Notes under the pieces: model-generated
The model's input: only the letters and a program-made list of their open reading frames with translations
Told to the model about the DNA's origin: nothing
Databases searched by the model: none
Program-made: the position numbers and the translations under genes
Shown: piece by piece, positions 8,323 to 19,381 of the stretch
Layout of the letters: the number at the start of each line of letters is the position of its first letter
Position numbering within the stretch: position 1 is the first letter of the stretch
From: Paraburkholderia sejongensis
GTDB taxonomy: Bacteria; Pseudomonadota; Gammaproteobacteria; Burkholderiales; Burkholderiaceae
Reading direction: 5' to 3'
Assembly (NCBI RefSeq): GCF_020880815.1
Contig: NZ_JAJITD010000015.1
Coordinates: forward strand, 62,001-126,000
Length of the DNA: 64,000 bases

Positions 8323-9015
8323 ATGGGAAGCATCGACGCACTTGTCGTGGCGGCAGTCACCTTTGTCGGTTGCCACTTTCTTCTGTCCCATCCGCTGCGC
8401 GCGGGCGTGGTTCGCGCGATCGGCGAACGGGGCTTCCAGGGGTTGTATTCGCTGATTGCGATCCTGACATTCGGCTGGATGGTGATGGCGTTCCGCCGGG
8501 CGCCCGTCTCCGCGCCGCTATGGGCGGTCGGTGACACGCTATGGGCAGTGGCGACCGTGCTGATGTTGCTCGCGTCGATCCTGTTGATGGGTTCTCTGAT
8601 CCGCAATCCGGCGTTGCCGACCGGCGGCCGCCCCGCTGCGTTGCCCGAGACGGCGCGCGGCGTATTCGCGATCACCCGTCACCCGATGATGTGGGCGTTC
8701 GCGCTATGGGGCTTCTGTCATCTCGCCGTGCTGCCGACCACCCGGAACCTCTTGCTCGCGGGCGCGATCATCGTCCTCGCGCTGGCCGGCGCCGCGTTGC
8801 AAGACCGCAAGAAGCGGCAACTGCAACCTGAATTGTGGCCCGCGTGGGAAGCGAAGACGAGTTATCTGCCGTTCGCGGCGATCGCCGCCGGCCGCGCGCG
8901 GCTGGGCGGCTTCGGAATGCACGCGCTGGCGGGCGGCGTGGTGGTGTGGCTCGTCGCGACTTGGGCTCATATGCCGCTCGCCGGATGGGCCGCCGGCATC
9001 TGGCGCTGGCTATAA
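8323..9015 (+). CDS. NnrU family integral membrane protein
   Basis: A 230-residue protein with about six membrane segments. The family signature is clear: the N-terminal GCHFLLSHPLR, the RAIGERGFQGLYSLIA stretch (about 31-46) and the central TRHPMMWAFALWGFCHL (about 111-127). NnrU proteins are membrane proteins first found next to nitrite/nitric-oxide reductase genes and related to methyltransferase-like isoprenylcysteine carboxyl methyltransferases; their role is unresolved. No denitrification gene is present in this window. A GAGGAG site precedes the ATG. It is convergent with the MFS gene downstream. Confidence 0.88.
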   Translation: MGSIDALVVAAVTFVGCHFLLSHPLRAGVVRAIGERGFQGLYSLIAILTFGWMVMAFRRAPVSAPLWAVGDTLWAVATVLMLLASILLMGSLIRNPALPTGGRPAALPETARGVFAITRHPMMWAFALWGFCHLAVLPTTRNLLLAGAIIVLALAGAALQDRKKRQLQPELWPAWEAKTSYLPFAAIAAGRARLGGFGMHALAGGVVVWLVATWAHMPLAGWAAGIWRWL

Positions 9016-9072
9016 GGTCTGCTTACCCACGTCAGGCAAGCAGACTCTGAACGCTGTCGGGTCCGTCGCTCG

Positions 9073-10548
9073 TTATTTGGAAATCCTCTCCAATTCGAGC
9101 CCTTTCGTGCGCGGACCCATCAAGCCGATTGCCAGCATCACGATCAGCATCGCGCCCGCGATGAACACGAATACGCCGGTCGTGCCGAAGTTGCGCAACA
9201 CCGCCGCGATCATGAACGCGGTGAAAATCGCGGAAAAACGGCTCCACGAGTAGACGAAGCCCACTGCCCGCGCGCGGATGCTGGTCGGGAAAAGCTCGGT
9301 CTGATACGCATGGTAGCTGTACGAAATAATGTTGCCGGCCAGCGTCAGACACACGCCGAGGCTCACCAGCAGCACCGCGCCCGATGCCTGGCTGAACCAC
9401 AGCCCGCACACGACATTCACGCCGGCCATCACGACGATCACCGTCTTGCGTTCGAAGCGGTCGCCGATAAAGAGCCCGATGATCGGACCGATCGGCGCGG
9501 CCAGCGCGATCACGCTCGAATACATCAGGCTCGTCGTGATCGTGATGCCCTGTTTGATCAGCAGCGTCGGCACCCAGTTCGCGAAGCCGTAAAAGCCAAC
9601 CGTCTGGAAGATATTGAAGATCGTCATCATCAGCGTGCGGCTGCGATACGGCGGCACCCACATGTCGCGGAAACTGCCGCGCGGCGCGACCGGCACCGGC
9701 GCGGCGGGCGGAGGCAATTCGCGGCCGTATTCGCGGCGCACTTTGGCTTCGAGCGCGCGCATCACGCGATCGGCGTCGTCCAGCCGTCCCTGCTGCGCGA
9801 GCCAACGCGGGCTTTCCGGCAACTCGCGACGAATCCACCAGACGAACAGCGCGCCGTGCGCACCGATCAGCACGACCCAGCGCCAGCCGTCGAGACCGAA
9901 CAGCGTGCGCGGCACGAGCAGATAGGAAAGAAACGCAACCACCGGCACCGCGGTGAAACCGACCGCCTGCTCGCACGCGAACGCGCGGCCGCGAATCTGC
10001 TTGGGCACCAGTTCCGAAATATATGTGCCGATCGTCACCAGTTCGACACCGATGCCGACACCGGCGACGAAGCGCCAGAAATTAAGACCCGTCGCGGTTT
10101 CCTGAAAGGCCATCACGACGTTCGCGGCGGTGTACCACAGCAACGAATACGTGAAGACCGCGCGGCGTCCGAAGCGATCGGCGAGAAAGCCGCACGCGAT
10201 CGTGCCGATAAAGAGGCCGCTGAACAGCGCGGCGATAAAGCTCGCGACGCCGGTCGAGCCGAACAGACCATGCGTGGTCGCGGTCAGGATGCCGCTTTTC
10301 ACGAGGCCAGGCGCGACGTAGCCGGAGTACAGCAGATCGTAGAGTTCGAAGAAGAAGCCGAGGCTCAGCAGCACGACCAGCTTCCAGATCGAACGGGTCG
10401 CGGGCAAGCGGTCAAGACGCGCGGAGATGCCGCCGGCGCTCAGTGCGGCGGCCTCTGTCAGCGTGGCTGAGTGAGTGGGCGCGCCGGTGGCGCGAGCCGC
10501 GTTGCCGCCGCTGCGCGCGACGGACGCCGGGTGATCTGGGGGTGCCAT
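9073..10548 (-). CDS. MFS transporter, metabolite:H+ symporter type
   Basis: A 491-residue major facilitator protein with twelve membrane segments. The conserved loop 2-3 motif GFLADRFGRR and the ELPESPRW motif after helix 6 place it with the sugar-porter and metabolite:H+ symporter branches; GDRFERK is the second-half repeat. A long polar N-terminus (about 50 residues) precedes the first helix. A GGAGACAAAC sequence upstream serves as the ribosome site. It is the third gene on the minus strand after a LysR regulator and an aconitase-superfamily enzyme, separated from the latter by 236 bases. It may carry the substrate of that enzyme (a di- or tricarboxylate or related acid), but this is inference. 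Confidence 0.85.
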   Translation of the reverse strand: MAPPDHPASVARSGGNAARATGAPTHSATLTEAAALSAGGISARLDRLPATRSIWKLVVLLSLGFFFELYDLLYSGYVAPGLVKSGILTATTHGLFGSTGVASFIAALFSGLFIGTIACGFLADRFGRRAVFTYSLLWYTAANVVMAFQETATGLNFWRFVAGVGIGVELVTIGTYISELVPKQIRGRAFACEQAVGFTAVPVVAFLSYLLVPRTLFGLDGWRWVVLIGAHGALFVWWIRRELPESPRWLAQQGRLDDADRVMRALEAKVRREYGRELPPPAAPVPVAPRGSFRDMWVPPYRSRTLMMTIFNIFQTVGFYGFANWVPTLLIKQGITITTSLMYSSVIALAAPIGPIIGLFIGDRFERKTVIVVMAGVNVVCGLWFSQASGAVLLVSLGVCLTLAGNIISYSYHAYQTELFPTSIRARAVGFVYSWSRFSAIFTAFMIAAVLRNFGTTGVFVFIAGAMLIVMLAIGLMGPRTKGLELERISK

Positions 10549-10784
10549 TCTTGTTTGTCTCCTGTGTCGAAGCTGTCGATCGGAGCCGGTGCTTCAGCAT
10601 GTCGATCCGGAGTTGGTGCTTTCGCACCTACTCCGGTCCCACGCAATCGCGCTAACTCCGGTCTCATGCAACGCTGTCCCATGCAAAAAAACATGGTTCG
10701 CCGTGGCCGGTTCTCTGCCGGCCTTGCGGCTCATCGCGCGTCGCACGCACTACGAAACTGCCCGGCCGGAATCCGGCCAGCATT

Positions 10785-12776
<1,992 letters not shown>

Positions 12777-12930
12777 CGATGCATTCTCCTTGCGCTCACT
12801 ATACGGCGCGCAACGTCGATGCCGAAGTGCCGGTGCGGCAACGCTGCCGTCTCGTTTCGCGAGGCCTTGGACGAGGTCGGGCGAGGTCAAGCGGTGCGGC
12901 CCGCATGACAGCGCCACGCGGAAATGCCGC

Positions 12931-13845
12931 TCAGGATTGCTTGCCAGGCAGATTGCCGAGAAACGCGACCAGCGCGGCAGCGCTCGCGCTCAACTGCTCG
13001 CGTGCGTTGAAGATCATGATCAAATGCCGCTCGGCCCACGCATCGGTGAGCGATAGCAGCCGCACGTCGAGCGTATTCACATAGAGCAGTCCGATCTGCT
13101 CGGGCACGACCGCGATGCCGAGTCCCGCATGCACCATCCGGCACAGCGCGTCGAGACTGCTCACGCGAATGCGCACGTCGAGTTGCCGCCCCGCTGCCGC
13201 CGCCTGCTGCGTGAGCAGACGCGTCAGCGCGCTTTCGCTGCGCAGGCCCACGAAGCTGTCGTTGAGCAGTTCGTCGAAGCCGGCCCGGGTCGCGTTGGCG
13301 AGCCGGTGAGCGCCCGGCACCAGCACCGCGAGCCGGTCCTGGCGGTACGGGATCTGCTCGAATGCCTCGCTGCCCGCGACCGGATTGCAGATGCCGAAGT
13401 CCGCGCCGTGTTCGGCGACGAGCCGCAATACGTCCGAGCTGTTTTCTTCTTCGAGTTCGATCGATACATCTGGATATGCGCGGCCGAATGCGGCCACGTC
13501 CTCCGGCAGAAACTGCACGATCGACGACAGATTCGCGACCACCCGCACGCGCCCTTTGACACCCGACGAAAAGCGCGACAACTCCGCACTCATCTGCTCG
13601 ATGTTGCCGAGGATCGCGAGCGCGTAACGCAGCACGGTTTCGCCGACCGGCGTCACGGTAATGCCGCGCGACTGCCGCTGGATCACCGGCAGTCCGATTA
13701 GCGCCTCGATCTCCGCGATGCGCCGGCTCACCGCCGACGACGCGATGAACTCGCGCTCGGCCGCCCGCGCGATATTGCGTTCCTGGCAAACGGCGACGAA
13801 CAGACGTAGCGATGTGAGATCGAGTTTCTTGAGCAGGTTTTCCAT
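12931..13845 (-). CDS. LysR family transcriptional regulator
   Basis: A 304-residue LysR regulator. The N-terminal winged helix (LTSLRLFVAVCQERNIARAAE and ASSAVSRRIAEIE, about residues 10-50) is typical, followed by the linker helix and a periplasmic-binding-protein-like effector domain (about 95-300) with the GLGIAVVPEQI strand. It lies 154 bases upstream of the aconitase-like gene on the same strand, so it may sit in one unit with that gene and the MFS carrier. The arrangement (LysR, hydro-lyase, carrier) suggests control of uptake and isomerisation of an organic acid. Confidence 0.9.
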   Translation of the reverse strand: MENLLKKLDLTSLRLFVAVCQERNIARAAEREFIASSAVSRRIAEIEALIGLPVIQRQSRGITVTPVGETVLRYALAILGNIEQMSAELSRFSSGVKGRVRVVANLSSIVQFLPEDVAAFGRAYPDVSIELEEENSSDVLRLVAEHGADFGICNPVAGSEAFEQIPYRQDRLAVLVPGAHRLANATRAGFDELLNDSFVGLRSESALTRLLTQQAAAAGRQLDVRIRVSSLDALCRMVHAGLGIAVVPEQIGLLYVNTLDVRLLSLTDAWAERHLIMIFNAREQLSASAAALVAFLGNLPGKQS

Positions 13846-13932
13846 CGGAGGGGAAGCGCGCGCGGCGAAAGTCGCTGGAATGATGGAATGAATCGTCTCA
13901 CGGCGCGCGGCGTTGCGCCATCGCCACTGGCG

Positions 13933-14706
13933 CTACTGCGCGTCGTGGAAGATGATGCCGACCGTGTGCCGGTGACCGGAACGCAAGCGGCTCACCCCGT
14001 GGCGCAGATTCACGCGATACGGGCCGCGCGTGCCCTGCACCGGCCGGCTGTTGACGGTGAAGACGACCGCGTCGCCCTTCGCGAGCGGCACGACTTCGGC
14101 GCGCGACTGCATGCGCGGACGCTGCTCGGTCATCACGAACTCGCCGCCGGTGAAGTCGCGGCCCGGCTCCGACAGCAGGATCGCGACCTGCAGCGGAAAC
14201 ACGTGTTCGCCGTACAGGTCCTGATGCAGGCAGTTATAGTCGCCCTCGCCGTATTGCAGCATCAGCGGTGTGGGCCGCAATTGGCCCGCGTCGTGGCAGC
14301 GGCGGATGAACTCTTCGTGGTCCGGCGGATAACGCACGTCGATCGCCATCGCGCGGTTCCAGCGGTTCGCGACCGGCACGAGATGTGGATAGAACGCGCC
14401 GCGCAATGCGCCGATCAGCGGCGGCAGCGGGTACGCGAAGTACTTGTATTCGCCGCGGCCGAAGCCATGACGCGCCATCACGATGCGGCTGCGGTACAGG
14501 TCGTCGCGTGAATAGAGGGCGCTCAGCGCGTCGCATTCGCTCGGCGTCAGCAGTTGCGGCACGGCCGAGCAGCCGTATTGGTCGAGGTCGTGCTCGATTC
14601 GACGCCAGTCGAGCGCGTTGACGCGTCGCTCGATCGGTTGGCCGGTGCGTTGGTCGGTTTGCGGTGCGGCGGGGAGCGCGGTGGTTGCTGGGTGGTGTGA
14701 GGTCAT
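13933..14706 (-). CDS. 2-oxoglutarate/Fe(II)-dependent oxygenase
   Basis: A 257-residue protein with the double-stranded beta-helix iron site: the HxD pair in CLHQDLYGEHVFPLQVAI (about 175-192), a distal His in VNLRHGVSRL (about 232-241) and an Arg in SGHRHTVGIIFH that would bind 2-oxoglutarate. The segment LSEPGRDFTGGEFVMTEQRP is standard for the prolyl-4-hydroxylase-like 2OG-Fe(II) superfamily. The first 30 residues are low-complexity and poor in conservation, so the true start may lie downstream. The substrate is unknown; related proteins are often found near DNA-alkylation repair genes, none of which is seen here. Confidence 0.85.
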   Translation of the reverse strand: MTSHHPATTALPAAPQTDQRTGQPIERRVNALDWRRIEHDLDQYGCSAVPQLLTPSECDALSALYSRDDLYRSRIVMARHGFGRGEYKYFAYPLPPLIGALRGAFYPHLVPVANRWNRAMAIDVRYPPDHEEFIRRCHDAGQLRPTPLMLQYGEGDYNCLHQDLYGEHVFPLQVAILLSEPGRDFTGGEFVMTEQRPRMQSRAEVVPLAKGDAVVFTVNSRPVQGTRGPYRVNLRHGVSRLRSGHRHTVGIIFHDAQ

Positions 14707-14915
14707 CGTCGGTTCGAGGGGCGGCCGGGTCCGTCGCCCGTGCTTTCCATTTGTAAACAGACTTTAGTGTACGAGCACGGCGGCGCGGAAACACTCCGGG
14801 TCTTGCGCTCCAATTCGCGCGGTCTGCACGGGGCCGCGATTCACGTTACGCTACCGCTATTCGTCGCGCCCGGATCAGCCGGGCGCAACGCATTTCAATT
14901 CAGTCAGGAACCGCC

Positions 14916-15563
14916 ATGAAACAGCAGCTCACCATCGATTTCGTCTCGGACATCGCGTGCCCGTGGTGCGCGATCGGCCTCTCGTCGCTACAGCTCGCGC
15001 TCGAGCGGCTGCGGGACAGCGTCGATGCGCAGATCGCCGTGCATCCGTTCGAACTGAATCCGCAGATGGGACCCGAGGGCGAGGACATCGTCGAATATCT
15101 GGGCAAGAAATACGGCCGCACACCCGAGCAGATCGCCGAAACCCAGGCGATGATCCGCGAACGCGGCGCGAGCGTCGGCTTCGATTTCGGCCCGCGCACA
15201 CGCACTTACAACACCTTCGATGCGCACCGTCTTCTGCATTGGGCCGGCCTCAAGGGTCCGCAGTTGCCGCTGAAGCTCGCGCTGCTGCGCGCGTATCACT
15301 CGGACGGCAAGGACCCGAGCAGCCACGACGTGCTGGTCGAGGCGGCGCAGTCGGTCGGTCTCGACGGCGTCGAAGCGCGCGAGGTGCTAACGAGCGACCT
15401 GTATGCCGACGAGGTACGCGAAGCCGAAAAGAACAATCAGGAAATGGGTTTGCAGTCGGTGCCGTCGATCATTTTCAACCGGCGCTTTCTGGTGACGGGC
15501 GGACAGCCGGTCGAGCAATTCGTGCAGGCGATCGAACAGATCGTCGCTGAAGGCGCGGAGTAA
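14916..15563 (+). CDS. DsbA family oxidoreductase, FrnE-like
   Basis: A 215-residue thioredoxin-fold protein without a signal peptide. The CPWC active site sits at residues 15-18 in SDIACPWCAIG, and the cis-Pro region is SVPSIIFNRRFLVTGGQP (about 183-200). Length and motifs match the FrnE branch of DsbA-like proteins, cytoplasmic thiol oxidoreductases or glutathione-dependent isomerases. Ribosome site: AGGAACCGCC before the ATG. The gene is monocistronic, divergent from the 2OG oxygenase gene with about 210 bases between. Confidence 0.92.
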   Translation: MKQQLTIDFVSDIACPWCAIGLSSLQLALERLRDSVDAQIAVHPFELNPQMGPEGEDIVEYLGKKYGRTPEQIAETQAMIRERGASVGFDFGPRTRTYNTFDAHRLLHWAGLKGPQLPLKLALLRAYHSDGKDPSSHDVLVEAAQSVGLDGVEAREVLTSDLYADEVREAEKNNQEMGLQSVPSIIFNRRFLVTGGQPVEQFVQAIEQIVAEGAE

Positions 15564-15749
15564 GCGGCGTTGGGTTTATTGGCGGTTGCCCGTTGCTGCG
15601 AAAGCGCAATGGGCGACCGGTGGTCAGTACCTGGCTCACGCATGCGCTCGCCAACGCGTGTGTGTTGTTGCTGCAAAGTCTGTGAGCGGCGGCCGGGTCA
15701 GAACAGGATTGGCGCTCGACATGCCGACACACGTCGGCCAAAAAAGTAC

Positions 15750-17159
15750 TCAACTGCCGGAACCCAGCGCCTTGCAGCTCGCCTCGCTGGATACTTGCCT
15801 GTGCACCGCAATTCCATACAAACACATTACTGCGCCACACAATAGAGTCGTCGCCGCGATCGTCAGTGATAAATGCATCCCACGCAAAAATGCGTCAGGA
15901 CGGCTATCGCGCACCAGATATCCGAATACGGCCACCCCTAGCAGTCCGCCGATCTGTCTCGCGCAATTAAGGATTCCCGCCGCGATCCCCGAGCGTGAGC
16001 CGGCCACCGACGAGAGCGTCACGTTCGTCATGGTGGGCACTATTACGGCAATGCCGCTTGCGGCGATCACCATCGGGACAACCAGCGTCCAGTAAGAGCC
16101 GCTGATACTGACCGGCAATAACAGCAGATAACCGGACGCCGCGATCAACATGCCGGCGATCATGAGCCGCTTCGCACCCAGTCGTCCGAGCAACCGGCTA
16201 GCAAGAATATTGACGCCCATTAAAACAACCGTCATCGGCAGGAATGCAAACCCGGTTTGCTGGGCGGACAACAGCTGCTCCTGCTGGAAGAAAAGACTAA
16301 AAACAAAGATCAAACCGTAATAGGCAAAGTTGACGATGACGCCAGCCACGGTCGCGGTCGAAAAGGTCGCCGTCCGGAACAGCTGCAACGGCAACATCGG
16401 CTCGGCGCTAGACGACTCCAGCCATAGGAACAGCATCGTGAAAGCCGTTGAGACAAGCAGCCCGCCATATACCAGTGGATGATGCCAGCCAAGCTGGGCC
16501 GCTTCGGTAAGAGATACGGTCACGCCGATCAACACGAAAACAGCCGTCAGTTGTCCGGGAAAATCAATACCTCGGCCCGGCGTCGTGACCGCCGCTGCCG
16601 CATAGCGGATAGCGAGCACCACGCCCGCAACACCGATCGGAAGATTGATCAGAAAAATGCTCCGCCAGCCGACCTGGGTGACGAGCAAGCCGCCCAGCAC
16701 CGGACCCGCCGCAAGCGCAATGGCCCCTAATGCGCCCCACCAGCCCACCGCGCGATTTCGCTGTTCCGTATCCGGAAACGCCTGGCGCAACATTGCTAGC
16801 GAGTTCGGCACCAGCAGTGCCGCGCCGATGCCCTGGATAACGCGTGCGGCCACCAGCCACGACAAGGTGTTAGCCAATCCGCACGCAATCGATGCCAACG
16901 TGAAGACGACGAATCCGATAGCGAAAATGCGCTTCGCTCCAAGGCGGTCGCCCAACGTCCCGGTCGTAAGCAGTAGCGATGCGAAGGCCAGCGTGTAGGC
17001 GTTGACCACCCATTGAAGGCCCGAGATATCGGTGGCAAAGCGATATCGCAATGCGCCCAGCGCGACGTTGACCGCGCTGACGTCAAGCAGAACGACAACG
17101 AATCCCAATCCGGCCGCGGTCAATGTGCCGCGTTGCTCGCGGCTCATGGAAGTACTCAT
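15750..17159 (-). CDS. MFS drug efflux transporter, DHA2 (EmrB/QacA) family
   Basis: A 469-residue transporter with about fourteen membrane helices. Motif A (TGTLGDRLGAKRIFAIG), motif B (ARVIQGIGAALLVPNSLA) and the antiporter motif C (ALAAGPVLGGLL) are all visible, typical of proton-driven drug export. I chose the ATG at 17159 (MSTSMSREQRG); upstream in-frame residues are not transporter-like. It is divergent from a LysR gene starting at 17260, a classic arrangement in which the regulator controls the pump. No periplasmic adaptor or outer-membrane channel gene adjoins, so it probably acts alone across the inner membrane. Confidence 0.92.
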   Translation of the reverse strand: MSTSMSREQRGTLTAAGLGFVVVLLDVSAVNVALGALRYRFATDISGLQWVVNAYTLAFASLLLTTGTLGDRLGAKRIFAIGFVVFTLASIACGLANTLSWLVAARVIQGIGAALLVPNSLAMLRQAFPDTEQRNRAVGWWGALGAIALAAGPVLGGLLVTQVGWRSIFLINLPIGVAGVVLAIRYAAAAVTTPGRGIDFPGQLTAVFVLIGVTVSLTEAAQLGWHHPLVYGGLLVSTAFTMLFLWLESSSAEPMLPLQLFRTATFSTATVAGVIVNFAYYGLIFVFSLFFQQEQLLSAQQTGFAFLPMTVVLMGVNILASRLLGRLGAKRLMIAGMLIAASGYLLLLPVSISGSYWTLVVPMVIAASGIAVIVPTMTNVTLSSVAGSRSGIAAGILNCARQIGGLLGVAVFGYLVRDSRPDAFLRGMHLSLTIAATTLLCGAVMCLYGIAVHRQVSSEASCKALGSGS

Positions 17160-17212
17160 CGGAATCGCCCTAACGATTGAAGTAACTGCCGATGTTAGGC
17201 GTATCGTCTTTG

Positions 17213-17235
17213 TGCGAATATTCCGTATAACCGCA
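17213..17235. promoter_or_regulatory. Putative LysR-binding dyad in divergent promoter
   Basis: In the 100-base gap between the efflux gene and the LysR gene, TGCG and CGCA arms flank a 15-base AT-rich centre that includes GAATATTC. The position and symmetry fit a LysR operator for the divergent pair, but the dyad arms are short. Confidence 0.35.
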
Positions 17236-17259
17236 ACCCAACCTTGAGAAAACGCACAG

Positions 17260-18132
17260 ATGTTCGATTGGGAAAATGCCCGCCATTTTCTGGCTGTAGC
17301 CCGGATCGGCACGCTCTCAGGAGCGGCGCGCAGCTTGAGCGTCGATCACGCGACGGTAAGCCGGCGTTTGAGCGCGTTCGAGGAGGAGATCAACGCCCGG
17401 CTGATCGAACGCCTTCCGCGAGCCTGCAAACTCACGCCCGTAGGCCAGCGCGTGTTCGAACTGGCCCAGGGAATGGAAGAAAATGCCTACGCGGTCGAGC
17501 GCTTTCTTGACGCTAGCCGTTCTCCATTGAGCGGCAAGGTCGCGCTAAGTGCGCCGCCGGTGATGGTCGCCACTTTTCTGGGAAAGCATCTGGCCGAATT
17601 CCGCCGCGCTCATCCCGGCATACAGTTGTCCGTTTCTGGAGAGGCACGCCAGGTGTCCCTCAGCCGGCGCGAAGCCGATATCGTGCTGAGGCTGGTTCGG
17701 CCCACAGAAGCAACGAGCGTGGCACGCAAACTCGGCCGCATGCCGTTCGACTTCTATGCGAGCCGCGATTATCCCCAGCTGCACAATCCGTCTGCATGGG
17801 AATTCATCACCTACGACTACCGGTTTGCGCAGATACCGCAGCAAAAGTGGTTGATGAGCGCGGTAAAAGGAAGATCTATCGCTTGCGAAATCAACGATAT
17901 CAACGGACATCTCGCGGCAGCGCTGGCGGGAGCCGGCGTGGCGGGTCTTCCCTGTTTTCTCGGCGATAGCGACGTCAAGCTACAGCGTGTCGACTGCGAC
18001 AGCGCGCCGTTTTCGCGGGATATCTGGATCGCGGTTCATCGTGACCTGCGCCGTTCGCCTCAGGTCAGAGCGGTAATGGATTTCCTGCTAACTATCGTTA
18101 CGGAAAATCCGGCGTTTTCGAAAGACCGGTGA
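17260..18132 (+). CDS. LysR family transcriptional regulator of the divergent efflux gene
   Basis: A 290-residue LysR regulator. The helix-turn-helix (ARHFLAVARIGTLSGAARSL with DHATVSRRLSAFE, residues 7-42) is intact, and the effector-binding domain runs from about residue 90 to the end. The VDHATVSRR form of the recognition helix is typical of the CrgA/PA-type LysR branch with degenerate effector domains. It faces the DHA2 efflux gene across 100 bases and most likely represses or activates it in response to an exported compound. Confidence 0.9.
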   Translation: MFDWENARHFLAVARIGTLSGAARSLSVDHATVSRRLSAFEEEINARLIERLPRACKLTPVGQRVFELAQGMEENAYAVERFLDASRSPLSGKVALSAPPVMVATFLGKHLAEFRRAHPGIQLSVSGEARQVSLSRREADIVLRLVRPTEATSVARKLGRMPFDFYASRDYPQLHNPSAWEFITYDYRFAQIPQQKWLMSAVKGRSIACEINDINGHLAAALAGAGVAGLPCFLGDSDVKLQRVDCDSAPFSRDIWIAVHRDLRRSPQVRAVMDFLLTIVTENPAFSKDR

Positions 18133-18261
18133 AGCCTGCGATATCGAGGCCAATAGAATCCGATGCGCTGCGCGAAGCGCACGTGTGCCAGCTGACTTGT
18201 TCCTGCCAACAGGCACGTGCCGGCGGCGTCGACACCACCGCACGTGCTCTATGTCAGCCGC

Positions 18262-18582
18262 TTACAGATAGCTGCAAACGTAATCCAGCGTTTCGACCAC
18301 TTCGATATCGAAGCGGCTCTTGCCCGGCACCGAGAACGACTCGCCCGCGCCGTAGGTTTTCCATTCGTCGCTGCCGTCGAGGCGGATGCGGCATTTGCCT
18401 GCCTGCACTTCCATCAGTTCCGGCGCGTCGGTGCCGAAGTTGAGCGTGGCCGGCAGGATCACGCCGAGCGTCTTGCGCGTGCCGTCGGCGAACAGCACGG
18501 TGTGCGACACGCACTTGCCGTCGAAGTACACATTGGCTCGTTTGACAACGGAAACCTGGTCGAATTGCGTTGCTGCCGTCAT
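18262..18582 (-). CDS. ppnP: Pyrimidine/purine nucleoside phosphorylase PpnP
   Basis: A 106-residue cupin matching the YaiE/PpnP (formerly DUF1255) family: the N-terminal ANVYFDGKCVSHTV, the core GVILPATLNFGTDAPELMEV, and the C-terminal FSVPGKSRFDIEV ending in YVCSYL, parallel to E. coli YaiE (VPGHSEFHLQV...YLCRYL). The enzyme phosphorolyses a broad set of nucleosides to base and ribose-1-phosphate. I placed the start at the ATG at 18582, which has GAGGAAG upstream; an earlier ATG at 18603 lacks this. The gene is monocistronic. Confidence 0.93.
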   Translation of the reverse strand: MTAATQFDQVSVVKRANVYFDGKCVSHTVLFADGTRKTLGVILPATLNFGTDAPELMEVQAGKCRIRLDGSDEWKTYGAGESFSVPGKSRFDIEVVETLDYVCSYL

Positions 18583-18603
18583 GGCGGTCTTCCTCTGGGT
18601 CAT

Positions 18604-19381
18604 CGTGAATGGATCGTTGGTGTCCGGGCGACGCGGCTTTGACGCGGGGCCGGTCCGGATGCGAGCCCGCCATCATACAGGCTCTTCGGATGGCTATCGT
18701 GGGTCTGCCCGTACTGGCCGCAATTCTTCGATCACAGCTACGACGGCCCATGGGGTAGAGTCTCCGGACCATCGGCAAGCCATGTCGCTAGCCAACCTCC
18801 ACGGCGAGTACTGCACCGTCGTAACCGCGGATAAGCTTTTGAGCGAAGAAAACTAGCGCCTTTATTTCCTCAAGCAATCTTCGATTGCACGAATAAAACC
18901 AAACGTAAGCATTTGATCTACTCGCGGTCGTTTAATCGAGTAAATCCGCAAAAGCATTCCCGCACCTGCCGAGTAAGCCCTTTTAAGCAACCACTAACAT
19001 TTTCCCGCATGTTTTTCGAATGCATCCGGCATCACTCTAAAAAAAGCCTTTTTAATGCCTGAATTCGTCAATTAACATTCGACCGGGCTGTATTACACTC
19101 GACAGTACTTTTTTGCGAACCCGCTTGCGGTGACGAAGCGGTACGACACGGCGTCCGAAACGCCCCGGGGAGTGGACTTTCGGCGAGTGCGTCGTGCAGC
19201 CAGTCCGTCGCAGCAGATCCGTACCAGCCGTTCAAGGTCCGGCGCAAGAAAAAGCACATAGTGAACACCCGCCGCACAGGCCAATGCGGTATGCGAGACC
19301 GGACTTCCGATACGCGTAGTTGGCAGCGGAAATCCGTGCGGCCGAAAATAATCACTAAACAGGCGCTCCAAGCCATCGACT
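18604..19381. other. Long intergenic region with AT-rich core
   Basis: Nearly 780 bases without a supported gene. The segment from about 18840 to 19080 is distinctly AT-richer than its surroundings, with several A/T runs and the sequence TTTAATCGAG near 18940. The remaining part has only short frames with weak codon bias. It may hold the promoter region of the MHYT gene, an xenogeneic-silencer binding tract or a small RNA; nothing specific can be assigned. Confidence 0.4.

Noticed and set aside
19068..19376. Minus-strand frames of about 90-100 residues before the MHYT gene
   Set aside because: Several frames overlap, none has a clear ribosome site or recognised motif.
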